A stretch of 5,751 nucleotides of DNA from contig QMUI01000071.1 of the NCBI GenBank assembly GCA_003660485.1, positions 1-5,751 of the forward strand. Direction: 5' to 3'. The DNA is from Thermococci archaeon. Lineage in GTDB: Archaea > Methanobacteriota_B > Thermococci > Thermococcales > Thermococcaceae. Positions within the stretch are counted from its first letter, which is position 1; the number at the start of each line of letters is the position of its first letter. The notes below the pieces were generated by a model that saw only the letters and a program-made list of their open reading frames with translations, was not told where the DNA came from and searched no databases. A program made the position numbers and the translations under genes. This document shows, piece by piece, positions 1 through 5,245 of this stretch.

Positions 1-592
1 CCTCCTTGAGTTTTTTGTATTTGTGGGAACGCGTTCCGTAGAGTTTTCTTGCGAAATGGTTGATTATCGTAATTAAATCCTCGATGAGTTCCTCTCTTGG
101 TGTCTTGTCCCTCTCGTTGAGGACAATTATCTCAGCACCGTGTTGCTGGAAGAAGAATTCGAGAGTTTTGAAGCCGAAGCGGGTGAGCCTATCCGGATAA
201 GTGATAATGACTTTCGAGACTTCTCCTTTTGCGATCAGTTCGAGGAGTTTGCGATAGTTTTTCCTGTTCTCGTTCAATCCTGAGCCGATGTCCTTGAGGA
301 GTTTGACTCGCCAACCTTTTTCTCTTGCATATTTTTCTATCGCCTCGATTTGTCATTCTAAATCGTCCTTCTGAGTGTGACTGGAGACTCTTGCATAGCC
401 AATTATTAAACCTTCTTCGGGTTTTATCCCAAGGAGGCGTTTTATCTCGCTCTCCGGTATCCTTCTTCGCCCGCCGGGGGTTCGGACGACTTTGATTTTT
501 CCTTCTCTATCCCATTTCTGGAGTGTCTTCGGGTGAACACCAAGTATCTCACTAGCCTGCTTGAGCGTGTAAAGCTTCTCCTTCACTACCAT
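1..592 (-). pseudogene. tnpA: IS607 transposase TnpA (serine recombinase), interrupted by TGA and cut by window edge
   Basis: IS607 TnpA is a small serine recombinase that moves the element with little target specificity. Numbering from the ATG at 592, residues 7-55 form a MerR-like DNA-binding helix-turn-helix ([13 protein letters not shown], then TPGGRRR). Residues 62-79 begin the recombinase domain with [11 protein letters not shown]; the serine directly after RV (S70) is the expected nucleophile. Codon 80 is TGA (353-355), where an Arg fits the context ([14 protein letters not shown]). A single CGA-to-TGA change would explain it. The same frame then stays open for 117 more codons to the left edge and includes the conserved DRLTRFGF block (residues 134-141), so no frameshift is needed. 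A GTG at 610 is in frame, but the TATA box at 618-623 predicts transcription from about 595, so ATG 592 is preferred. The truncated 79-residue product would bind DNA at most. Readthrough or a sequencing error is the alternative. Confidence 0.88.
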
Positions 593-617
593 ATACTCAC
601 ACTTAATCACTAAAACC

Positions 618-630
618 TTTAAACATTTCG
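618..630 (-). promoter_or_regulatory. BRE/TATA promoter of tnpA
   Basis: On the minus strand this reads CGAAATGTTTAAA: a BRE-like CGAAA, two bases, then a TTTAAA TATA box, very close to the archaeal consensus. Transcription would begin about 25 nt downstream, near 595, giving an almost leaderless message starting at ATG 592. The promoter looks intact although the gene behind it carries a stop codon. Confidence 0.6.
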
Positions 631-633
631 ATT

Positions 634-638
634 AAAAA
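634..638 (-). terminator. possible oligo-T terminator of the lipid/TSUP operon
   Basis: On the minus strand, about 30 nt past the TSUP stop codon, the sequence reads TTGTTCTTTTTAATC. Archaeal RNA polymerase terminates at runs of about five T without needing a hairpin. This is the only T-tract between the operon end and tnpA. The call rests on the T-run alone. Confidence 0.3.
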
Positions 639-668
639 GAACAATAGACGAAGGCTTTAATTAATTTT

Positions 669-1388
669 TTAAAGGATCATCCTCAAGGCCATAATCACCA
701 AAAACATTGCAAAAATCTTCTTGAGGATTTCTGGATGTGTCTTATGGGCAGTAGTGGCTCCAAGGTAGCCTCCCACTATCAGTCCTGGGGCTAGGGTTAG
801 GATTATCCTGGGGTCAACGTGGCCCAACCTGTAGTGCCCTATGCTCCCAGCTAGCGCCGTAAAGAATAGGGCAAGGCTTGAAGTCCCTATGGCGTACCTC
901 ATTGGTATCCCTGCCAGAGAGTGGAACAGCGGGACATTTAGAACTCCACCACTTATCCCCAGGAGACCGCTCATAGTTCCTGATATGATCCCTATTATCG
1001 GGATCGCTCTGTAGTTTATGTTCGGATTTTCATCACCCTCTTCTCTCTTCTTCAGAAGGGTGTAGGAGAGGTACAGGAGTAAAATCCCAAACGCTATCCT
1101 GAGGGCTTTCTCAGGCAATAGGGACGAGGCATAGGAGCCTAAAATCGCGGAGGGAACTGAAAATACCTCTTTCAACAAAACAACTTTAGGTAACACGGAA
1201 TCCCTTCTTAGATGGGTCACGGCCGAAGAGAAGGAGCTTACCGTTATGCACGCCAAGCTCGTCCCTATTGCGAGGTGAATGGGCTTCCCCAGGATAACTA
1301 GGGTGGGAACTATCAGGAAACCTCCTCCCACCCCGAGGAGCCCAGCGAGGAAGCCTATGCCTAATCCAAGAACCGCGAACTCAAGCAT
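669..1388 (-). CDS. TSUP family membrane transporter (TauE/SafE-like)
   Basis: This is a 239-residue polytopic membrane protein of the sulfite exporter TauE/SafE (TSUP) family, whose members move sulfite, sulfonates and other small anions; the substrate here cannot be told from sequence. The protein shows the family's internal duplication. GFLAGLLGVGGGFLIVP (residues 12-28) is echoed by GTMSGLLGISGGVLNVP (137-153), and AIGTSLA (40-46) by AIGTSSLA (166-173). About seven or eight hydrophobic segments are visible, split by a charged central loop around 113-126 (KKREEGDEN). The length suits the compact members of the family. The ATG shares its A with the TGA stop of the upstream gene (TGATG), and a GAGGGAG ribosome site lies 8 nt ahead, so translation is probably coupled. 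It is the last gene of a three-gene operon behind DGGGP synthase. Confidence 0.85.
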   Translation of the reverse strand: MLEFAVLGLGIGFLAGLLGVGGGFLIVPTLVILGKPIHLAIGTSLACITVSSFSSAVTHLRRDSVLPKVVLLKEVFSVPSAILGSYASSLLPEKALRIAFGILLLYLSYTLLKKREEGDENPNINYRAIPIIGIISGTMSGLLGISGGVLNVPLFHSLAGIPMRYAIGTSSLALFFTALAGSIGHYRLGHVDPRIILTLAPGLIVGGYLGATTAHKTHPEILKKIFAMFLVIMALRMIL

Positions 1389-1765
1389 CAGTACTGCTCC
1401 CTCATCGTCCTTATCACGGGGTCATGGATTAGGGTTGATGTTATACTGTCAACCATCCTGAAGAACTCTTCTTTACCCCTCTCTAAGTCTAGGTTTTGAA
1501 CTCCTATAACCTCAAGCTCTTTCCCCAGGATCCACTTTCCCAGGATGATCTTTTCTTTATCTCCCTTCTTTGCGTCAATCCTGACTAGGCCATAGGGAAT
1601 ATCCGCCGTCCACCAGTTTGCCTTAAACGTTACCTCCCATCCAGCTTTTCTTACAGCTTTTTCGAGCATTTTCATAGTATCTAATGGGCCGGATTGCGTT
1701 TTAAAAGTAATAACAAGCCACAGCCCATCCTTATCCATGTTCTCCCTAATTATGTCCTCCAACAT
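1388..1765 (-). CDS. conserved-looking hypothetical protein, 125 residues
   Basis: I do not recognise a named family. The 125-residue product has no signal peptide or membrane segment and looks like a small soluble alpha/beta protein. It has an early strand (LWLVITFKT, residues 15-23), an amphipathic helix (MLEKAVRKAG, about 33-42), a Trp-rich segment (WEVTFKANWWTADIPYGLVRIDAK), a further helix/strand region, and a C-terminal helix with a basic and aromatic tail. There are no cysteines and no obvious catalytic motif. That it is a real gene is supported by its position: its ATG is 3 nt past the DGGGP synthase stop with a GGGGGGT ribosome site 7 nt upstream, and its stop overlaps the TSUP start by 1 nt. 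It sits between a lipid-synthesis enzyme and a transporter, so it may act with one of them, but that is only inference. Confidence 0.82.
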   Translation of the reverse strand: MLEDIIRENMDKDGLWLVITFKTQSGPLDTMKMLEKAVRKAGWEVTFKANWWTADIPYGLVRIDAKKGDKEKIILGKWILGKELEVIGVQNLDLERGKEEFFRMVDSITSTLIHDPVIRTMREQY

Positions 1766-1768
1766 TTT

Positions 1769-2614
1769 TCATACCCCCCTGGTTAATGCTCCTAACAAGA
1801 AGCTTATAACTGCTATGAATGTAGCCATCTTCAAACTTTTCTGTGACTTATTGGCCTTCTTGGGATCTCTCAGAACATCGATGCTTGCCTTTAATATCAT
1901 GCCATCTACTATTATCATTGGGGCGTATCCCAGCCCTATTCCAACCTTAACAGGAAGAAACGAGGCTACAACGGTAGCGAAGCCAAAGATTGAAGCTATT
2001 ATTCCAGCCTTTCTCTCTCCCAGGATTATTGGCAGGGTTCTCGCTCCCATCTCCCTGTCCCCTTCAACGTCTTCAATGTCCTTCATTATCTCCCTCGCAA
2101 CATTAACGAGGAACGCGCATACGGCCAAGTACCCGGCAAGCCCAATTCTACCTACTCCAACAGCCCCATATATTGGGGTAACTCCGGTTAGCGTTGCCAC
2201 GGCTAAATTCCCCACGAAGGGAAGGGGCTTGAGCTTCCATGCATAAAGGAAAGTTAGAGCGTAAGCTACAAATGCGAAGAGAAACGCTTCAACCCCAAGG
2301 AAATATGCTAGGATTAACCCAATTAAGTACTGAATTAATGCATAGTACAATGCGACCTTTCTGGGAATTGCCCCCCTGGGGATCGGCCTCTCTGGTCTGT
2401 TTATCTTGTCTATCTCGTAGTCGAAGTAGTCATTAATGGTGTTCCCCGCAGAACAGCCGAAGTACACCACCAAAAATATTAGGGCTAGCTTTTTCAGTCC
2501 GGGAATTCCCTCATAGGCAACTAGGGCACCTAAAATGCCAACTATCCCAGCTAAGATGCAGTTGTGGGGTCTCATGATCTCGATGAAAGCTTTACCCTCC
2601 ACTTTCTCCCCCAT
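1769..2614 (-). CDS. digeranylgeranylglyceryl phosphate synthase (UbiA family)
   Basis: This enzyme makes the second ether bond of archaeal membrane lipids: it transfers geranylgeranyl from its diphosphate to geranylgeranylglyceryl phosphate to give DGGGP (EC 2.5.1.42). The 281-residue product is a multi-pass membrane prenyltransferase. The first Mg/diphosphate motif is NDYFDYEID (residues 61-69), followed by the NRPERPIPRG segment shared with UbiA proteins. The second is DIEDVEGD (179-186), followed by GARTLPI. The conserved FIEIMRPHN block lies at 10-18 and YAWKLK at 124-129. Length and motif spacing match archaeal DGGGP synthases rather than UbiA for ubiquinone or the heme farnesyltransferase. 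It is the first gene of a minus-strand operon with the unknown 125-residue gene and the TSUP transporter. The ATG at 2614 has no clear ribosome site and may be leaderless. GTG at codon 5 and ATG at codon 14 are in-frame alternatives, and the homologous block begins by residue 8. Confidence 0.93.
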   Translation of the reverse strand: MGEKVEGKAFIEIMRPHNCILAGIVGILGALVAYEGIPGLKKLALIFLVVYFGCSAGNTINDYFDYEIDKINRPERPIPRGAIPRKVALYYALIQYLIGLILAYFLGVEAFLFAFVAYALTFLYAWKLKPLPFVGNLAVATLTGVTPIYGAVGVGRIGLAGYLAVCAFLVNVAREIMKDIEDVEGDREMGARTLPIILGERKAGIIASIFGFATVVASFLPVKVGIGLGYAPMIIVDGMILKASIDVLRDPKKANKSQKSLKMATFIAVISFLLGALTRGV

Positions 2615-2624
2615 CTTAACATTG

Positions 2625-2639
2625 GAAAAGTGTAAATAA
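2625..2639 (+). promoter_or_regulatory. BRE/TATA of the epimerase gene in a divergent promoter
   Basis: The plus strand reads GAAAAG followed by TGTAAATAA, an A-rich BRE and a TATA box at 2633-2639, placing transcription near 2660-2664, just ahead of the epimerase start at 2670. The same TATA read on the minus strand (TTATTTAC) lies about 22-25 nt from the DGGGP synthase start, so one AT-rich core may serve both directions. Only 55 bp separate the two start codons. Confidence 0.5.
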
Positions 2640-2656
2640 GGTTAATGGGAAACCTT
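2638..2656. repeat. inverted repeat AAGGTT-N7-AACCTT in the divergent promoter
   Basis: AAGGTT (2638-2643) and AACCTT (2651-2656) are perfect 6-bp inverted arms with a 7-bp spacer. The dyad begins inside the TATA box and ends a few bases before the predicted epimerase transcription start. A protein bound there would block TBP or polymerase loading. It is an operator candidate by position; no known regulator site is recognised. Confidence 0.4.
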
Positions 2657-2669
2657 TTTGGGTGGTAAA

Positions 2670-3626
2670 ATGAGGGTTTTGGTGACGGGGGGTGCTGGGT
2701 TTATAGGGTCTCACTTGGTGGATGCGTTGATGGAGAGGGGATACGAGGTAAGGGTTCTTGATGACTTGAGCGCTGGAGTCCTTGAGAATATAGAGAGATG
2801 GCTCGATCACGAGAGGTTCGAGTTTGTGAGGGGGGATATGAGGGATCCTGGGATAGTGGAGGAGGCTGTGAAGGATGTTGATGTTGTCTTTCATCTTGCT
2901 GCAAACCCTGAAGTCAGGATAGGCTCCCAAAGCCCCGAGCTCCTTTATGAGACGAATGTGCTGATAACTTATAACCTCCTTCAGGCCATGAGGGATTCTA
3001 ACGCTAAGTACTTGGTCTTTACATCATCTTCAACCGTCTACGGTGACGCCGAGAAGCTTCCGACCCCGGAAGACTATGCTCCCCTTGAGCCAATAAGCGT
3101 TTATGGGGGAGCTAAGCTGGCGGCTGAGGCCATGATAAGTGGCTACGCTCACACTTTTGACTTCAACGCCCTGATAATTAGGCTTGCAAACATAATAGGG
3201 AAGAGGTCTAAGCATGGCGTCATCTATGATTTCATAAACAAGCTGAGGAGGAATCCTGAGGAGCTTGAGATTTTGGGGGATGGGACTCAGAGGAAGAGCT
3301 ACCTTCACGTGAGTGATACAATTGAGGGCATGCTCACGATATTCGAGCACTTCAGAAAGGAGGGTAAGAGGGTCGACTTCTACAACTTGGGTAACGAGGA
3401 CTGGATAACCGTTAGGGAGATAGCCGAGATAGTCAGCGAGGAGATGGGCCTGAGTCCCGAGTTCAAGTTCACGGGTGGTGTTGATGGGGGAAGGGGCTGG
3501 AAGGGAGATGTTAAGTTGATGCTCCTCGATATAAGCAAGGCCAAGAGGACTGGCTGGAGACCGAGGCTGAACAGCCACGAAGCCGTGAGGAGAACCGTTC
3601 GAGAGTTGCTAGGGAAAGATTTATAA
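2670..3626 (+). CDS. NAD-dependent nucleotide-sugar epimerase (UDP-glucose 4-epimerase-like)
   Basis: This is an extended short-chain dehydrogenase that interconverts UDP-sugars through a transient 4-keto intermediate, supplying sugars for glycosylation or cell-surface glycans. In the 318-residue product the Rossmann motif GGAGFIG lies at residues 7-13, and the acidic residues binding the NAD ribose are in LDDLSAG (30-36). The active site has the Ser in FTSSSTVYG (S120), with Y145 and K149 in YGGAK. GDGTQRKSYLHVSD near 260 of the C-terminal half is the substrate-side motif of the family. The length is normal for GalE-like proteins. The ATG at 2670 is chosen because a GGTGGT ribosome site at 2661-2666 precedes it; a TTG at 2658 in frame would put that site inside the gene. 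It is transcribed away from DGGGP synthase. Exact substrate is uncertain: UDP-Glc/Gal, the N-acetyl forms, or a related dehydratase activity. Confidence 0.88.
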   Translation: MRVLVTGGAGFIGSHLVDALMERGYEVRVLDDLSAGVLENIERWLDHERFEFVRGDMRDPGIVEEAVKDVDVVFHLAANPEVRIGSQSPELLYETNVLITYNLLQAMRDSNAKYLVFTSSSTVYGDAEKLPTPEDYAPLEPISVYGGAKLAAEAMISGYAHTFDFNALIIRLANIIGKRSKHGVIYDFINKLRRNPEELEILGDGTQRKSYLHVSDTIEGMLTIFEHFRKEGKRVDFYNLGNEDWITVREIAEIVSEEMGLSPEFKFTGGVDGGRGWKGDVKLMLLDISKAKRTGWRPRLNSHEAVRRTVRELLGKDL

Positions 3627-3627
3627 G
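3611..3627 (+). promoter_or_regulatory. BRE/TATA of the zinc-ribbon/aEF-1beta operon
   Basis: AGGGAAAGATTTATAAG is a strong archaeal promoter: purine-rich BRE GGGAAAG followed by TATA TTTATAAG at 3620-3627. The TATA contains the epimerase stop codon (TAA, 3624-3626), so the two units are packed end to end. The predicted start near 3649 leaves a leader of about 40 nt. That gives the translation genes their own promoter, though readthrough from the epimerase remains possible. Confidence 0.65.
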
Positions 3628-3674
3628 TGGCCTCTTTAACCCGATGACAGTTAAAAAGAAAAACCTTCCCTTCT

Positions 3675-3681
3675 GGGGGTG
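3675..3681 (+). promoter_or_regulatory. ribosome binding site that selects a TTG start
   Basis: GGGGGTG matches the anti-Shine-Dalgarno complement GGAGGTG with one G-U pair and sits 6 nt before TTG 3688. The in-frame GTG at 3679 overlaps it and GTG at 3685 is only 3 nt away, so both are poorer starts. ATG 3706 is too far downstream. Confidence 0.55.
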
Positions 3682-3687
3682 TGGGTG

Positions 3688-3879
3688 TTGGCAGAGGCAG
3701 TTAAGATGAAGTTCGAGATACCCGTATGTACCTCATGTGGAAGGGAGATCACACCTAGGGAGCATGCCACTCACTTCGTCTGTCCCAACTGCGGCGAAGC
3801 TATAATCTGGAGATGTGAAACCTGCAGGCTTCTAGCGAAGCCTTATAAGTGTCCGAAGTGTGGATGGGAGGGACCCTGA
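3688..3879 (+). CDS. small four-CxxC zinc-ribbon protein (COG2888-like)
   Basis: This looks like the archaeal zinc-ribbon family predicted to bind RNA and act in translation, commonly found beside aEF-1beta. From the TTG start the product has 63 residues with four CxxC knuckles: C14/C17, C32/C35, C43/C46 and C55/C58, enough for two zinc sites. The order [22 protein letters not shown] is typical of the family, and the C-terminal GWEGP is close to the usual end. TTG 3688 is preferred for its ribosome site; a GTG at 3679 would add three residues and ATG 3706 would remove six. The stop abuts the next gene's ATG (TGAATG), so both are surely one transcript. The family call is confident; the RNA-binding role is known only as a prediction for the family. 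Confidence 0.85.
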   Translation: MAEAVKMKFEIPVCTSCGREITPREHATHFVCPNCGEAIIWRCETCRLLAKPYKCPKCGWEGP

Positions 3880-4155
3880 ATGAGCGATTTCAACCTTGTT
3901 GGAGTTATTAGGGTAATGCCAAGCGACCCAGAGGTAAACCTTGATGAGCTTGAGGAGAAGCTTAAGGCAGTAATTCCAGAGAAGTATGGCCTTGCAAAGG
4001 TCGAGAGGGAGCCAATAGCCTTCGGTTTAGTTGCACTAAAGTTCTACGTCCTTGGAAAGGATGAAGAGGGTTATTCATTCGATGAAGTTGCGGAGAAGTT
4101 CAAAGAAGTGGAGAACGTAGAGAGCGCTGAGGTTGAGACTGTATCAAGGATTTAA
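3880..4155 (+). CDS. ef1b: archaeal elongation factor 1-beta
   Basis: aEF-1beta is the guanine-nucleotide exchange factor for aEF-1alpha; it releases GDP so the factor can reload with GTP and aminoacyl-tRNA. The 91-residue product matches the usual archaeal size, which corresponds to the C-terminal exchange domain of the eukaryotic protein. It opens with a strand, VGVIRVMPSDPEVNLDELEEKLK (from residue 7), has the conserved EPIAFGL segment at 44-50, then KFYVLGKDEEGYSFDEVAEKF, and closes with VESAEVETVSRI, consistent with a ferredoxin-like fold. A GGGAGGG ribosome site lies inside the upstream zinc-ribbon gene, 7 nt before the ATG. Its 3' end overlaps the convergent TPR gene by 4 nt. No terminator precedes the overlap; the first T-tract on this strand is TTTTT at 4226-4230, inside the TPR gene. 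Confidence 0.95.
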   Translation: MSDFNLVGVIRVMPSDPEVNLDELEEKLKAVIPEKYGLAKVEREPIAFGLVALKFYVLGKDEEGYSFDEVAEKFKEVENVESAEVETVSRI

Positions 4156-5171
4156 AGGCTTAAACCCAAACTGAGCTTGGGCCTCTTCCACTCGTCAAGC
4201 ATTGCCTTTAAATCTTCGTTCTCTATTTTTCCATATAGCTCCTCGAACTCTTTCTTTGCTTCTTCGTTTCCAAGTCTCCACTCTGCAAGCTTCTCTATCG
4301 CCTGGAAGAACTGTCTCGTGTCATCTTCAAAGAGCTCGGCGAATACTGGGGCTACATCTTTTAAGGCCTGATAGTTTGATTCGTTGAAGAGCCCCTCAAT
4401 AAACTCGAGGACTGACTCGAATGCAATCCCATATAGATCTTCATCACTCTCCGCCCTCTGAAGCGCCTTTCTTAAGCTTAAAGCAGCTTTCTTGTTCTCT
4501 CCTCTTCCCGCGTATATTTCACTCTCAACGAGCCTTGAGTGAACCTCTATCTCCTCATCTATGGGGTTCCTTAGGACTTCTTGTATAAGTTTCATTGCCT
4601 TCTCGTACTCTCCTAGCTCGTAGTGGAAGTGGGCTAGGTCGATCAGGCTTATAAGGTAGTTCTTCTCGTCATTTAGCTTTGCGAAGATGTTCCTCGCCTT
4701 CTCCATTATTCTTATTGCCTCTTCCGTCTCTTCGAGCTCATCCTTAACGATCGCGATGTTGGCAAGTGTTAGTGCCTTCTCCTTCTCATTTCCTAGTTCT
4801 TCCTCTACCTTAAGGAGTTCTTCATAGGCTTTTAGGGCCTCTTCAGGCATCCCAAAGTGCTCATACGCATCAGCTAGGTAATAAAGTGCTTCCGCGTACT
4901 CCTCTCTGTCTTTACCTTTCCTTTTTTCAACAACCTTTTTGTACAATTCTATTCCTTTTTCTGTTTCCCCTAAGTGCTCGTACGTGTGTGCGATTTCGTG
5001 GATTAAATCAAAGTTCTCGCATTCTATTGCAACTTGTCCTGCCCTTTCCAGCTCCTTTTTCAACTGTTCTTCCTCTTCTATCATGTCTAGGTAATCTTCA
5101 ATAATCTCAAGGAGCTTTTCACAGTTCTTTTCTTTTATCGCGTTCTCCCACTCTCTTGTAATCTCTTTCAT
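4152..5171 (-). CDS. TPR repeat protein, 339 residues
   Basis: This is a cytoplasmic tetratricopeptide-repeat protein, a helical scaffold for protein partners; no catalytic domain is visible. At least five TPRs are readable, at about residues 54-87, 92-125, 132-165, 172-205 and 210-243. Typical signatures are AHTYEHLGETEKGIELYKK, LADAYEHFGMPEEALKAYEE and LAHFHYELGEYEKAMKLIQE. The first 50 residues form a very acidic helical segment (EEEEQLKKELERA), and residues 245-330 are a less regular helical tail ending in KLSLGLSL. There is no signal peptide or membrane segment. The ATG has GGGGAT 4 nt upstream, and a palindrome overlaps its promoter. It converges on aEF-1beta, with the two TAA stops interlocked. 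The partner is unknown. It is divergent from an ABC-transporter lipoprotein gene, but nothing ties the two functionally. Confidence 0.88.
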   Translation of the reverse strand: MKEITREWENAIKEKNCEKLLEIIEDYLDMIEEEEQLKKELERAGQVAIECENFDLIHEIAHTYEHLGETEKGIELYKKVVEKRKGKDREEYAEALYYLADAYEHFGMPEEALKAYEELLKVEEELGNEKEKALTLANIAIVKDELEETEEAIRIMEKARNIFAKLNDEKNYLISLIDLAHFHYELGEYEKAMKLIQEVLRNPIDEEIEVHSRLVESEIYAGRGENKKAALSLRKALQRAESDEDLYGIAFESVLEFIEGLFNESNYQALKDVAPVFAELFEDDTRQFFQAIEKLAEWRLGNEEAKKEFEELYGKIENEDLKAMLDEWKRPKLSLGLSL

Positions 5172-5183
5172 CTTTATCCCCGT

Positions 5184-5197
5184 TTAGGCTAGCCTAA
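5184..5197. repeat. perfect 14-bp palindrome in the TPR promoter
   Basis: TTAGGCTAGCCTAA is a perfect palindrome with no spacer, centred at 5190/5191. It lies between the TPR gene's TATA box (5201-5208) and its ribosome site (5176-5181), where a bound dimer would block transcription. A further TTAGG half-site is at 5213-5217, on the other side of the TATA, and an overlapping 8-bp palindrome CTAATTAG is at 5194-5201. Operator is the best reading; no regulator is recognised. Confidence 0.5.
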
Positions 5198-5200
5198 TTA

Positions 5201-5210
5201 GTATTAAAAA
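5201..5210 (-). promoter_or_regulatory. TATA region of the TPR gene
   Basis: On the minus strand this reads TTTTTAATAC, an AT-rich TATA-like box about 30 nt upstream of the start codon at 5171. It predicts transcription near 5179 and a leader of under 10 nt that holds little beyond the GGGGAT ribosome site. Confidence 0.45.
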
Positions 5211-5245
5211 TGTTAGGATTTATGTCAAAAATCTAGAGTCAACCT

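Larger units (their letters stand above)
1..650 (-). mobile_element. IS607-family insertion sequence, partial (tnpA end only)
   Basis: The stretch is called a mobile element because it encodes the MerR-like helix-turn-helix plus serine-recombinase TnpA typical of IS607-family elements. Only the tnpA-proximal end is inside the window. Any tnpB partner would lie beyond the left edge, which is the usual gene order in this family but cannot be seen here. IS607 elements lack terminal inverted repeats and make no target duplication, so the right boundary cannot be read from sequence. I place it loosely between the tnpA promoter (about 630) and the end of the TSUP gene (669). Arginine codons inside are partly CGN, unlike the AGG/AGA-dominated neighbours, which fits a mobile origin. 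Confidence 0.7.

Noticed and set aside
353..355. TGA read as selenocysteine in tnpA
   Set aside because: IS607 transposases have no selenocysteine at this site, the aligned residue should be Arg, and Thermococcales are not known to encode selenocysteine. A nonsense mutation is simpler.
1737..2246. Plus-strand open frame of 169 codons opposite DGGGP synthase
   Set aside because: It is fully antisense to a well-supported gene and has low-complexity Ser/Thr/Pro/Ala-rich content. No promoter or ribosome site precedes it.
2658..2669. TTG 2658 as the epimerase start
   Set aside because: It would place the GGTGGT ribosome site inside the gene and add four residues before the MRVLVTGGAG start typical of the family.
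2660..2708. G-rich stretch with several GGG runs at the epimerase start, as a G-quadruplex
   Set aside because: The loops are long or absent between the runs, and the G content is explained by the ribosome site and the glycine-rich GGAGFIG codons.
2616..2930. Minus-strand open frame of 104 codons across the divergent promoter and epimerase start
   Set aside because: It covers the divergent promoter and the Rossmann motif of the epimerase and shows no protein-like pattern.
3030..3578. Minus-strand open frame of 182 codons opposite the epimerase
   Set aside because: The epimerase on the other strand has all its catalytic motifs. The antisense frame is an effect of codon bias and shows no recognisable domain or start signal.
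3627..3687. Possible C/D box small RNA between the epimerase and zinc-ribbon genes
   Set aside because: GATGA at about 3643 resembles part of box C, but no matching box D (CTGA) or second box pair is seen, and the space is filled by a promoter and leader.
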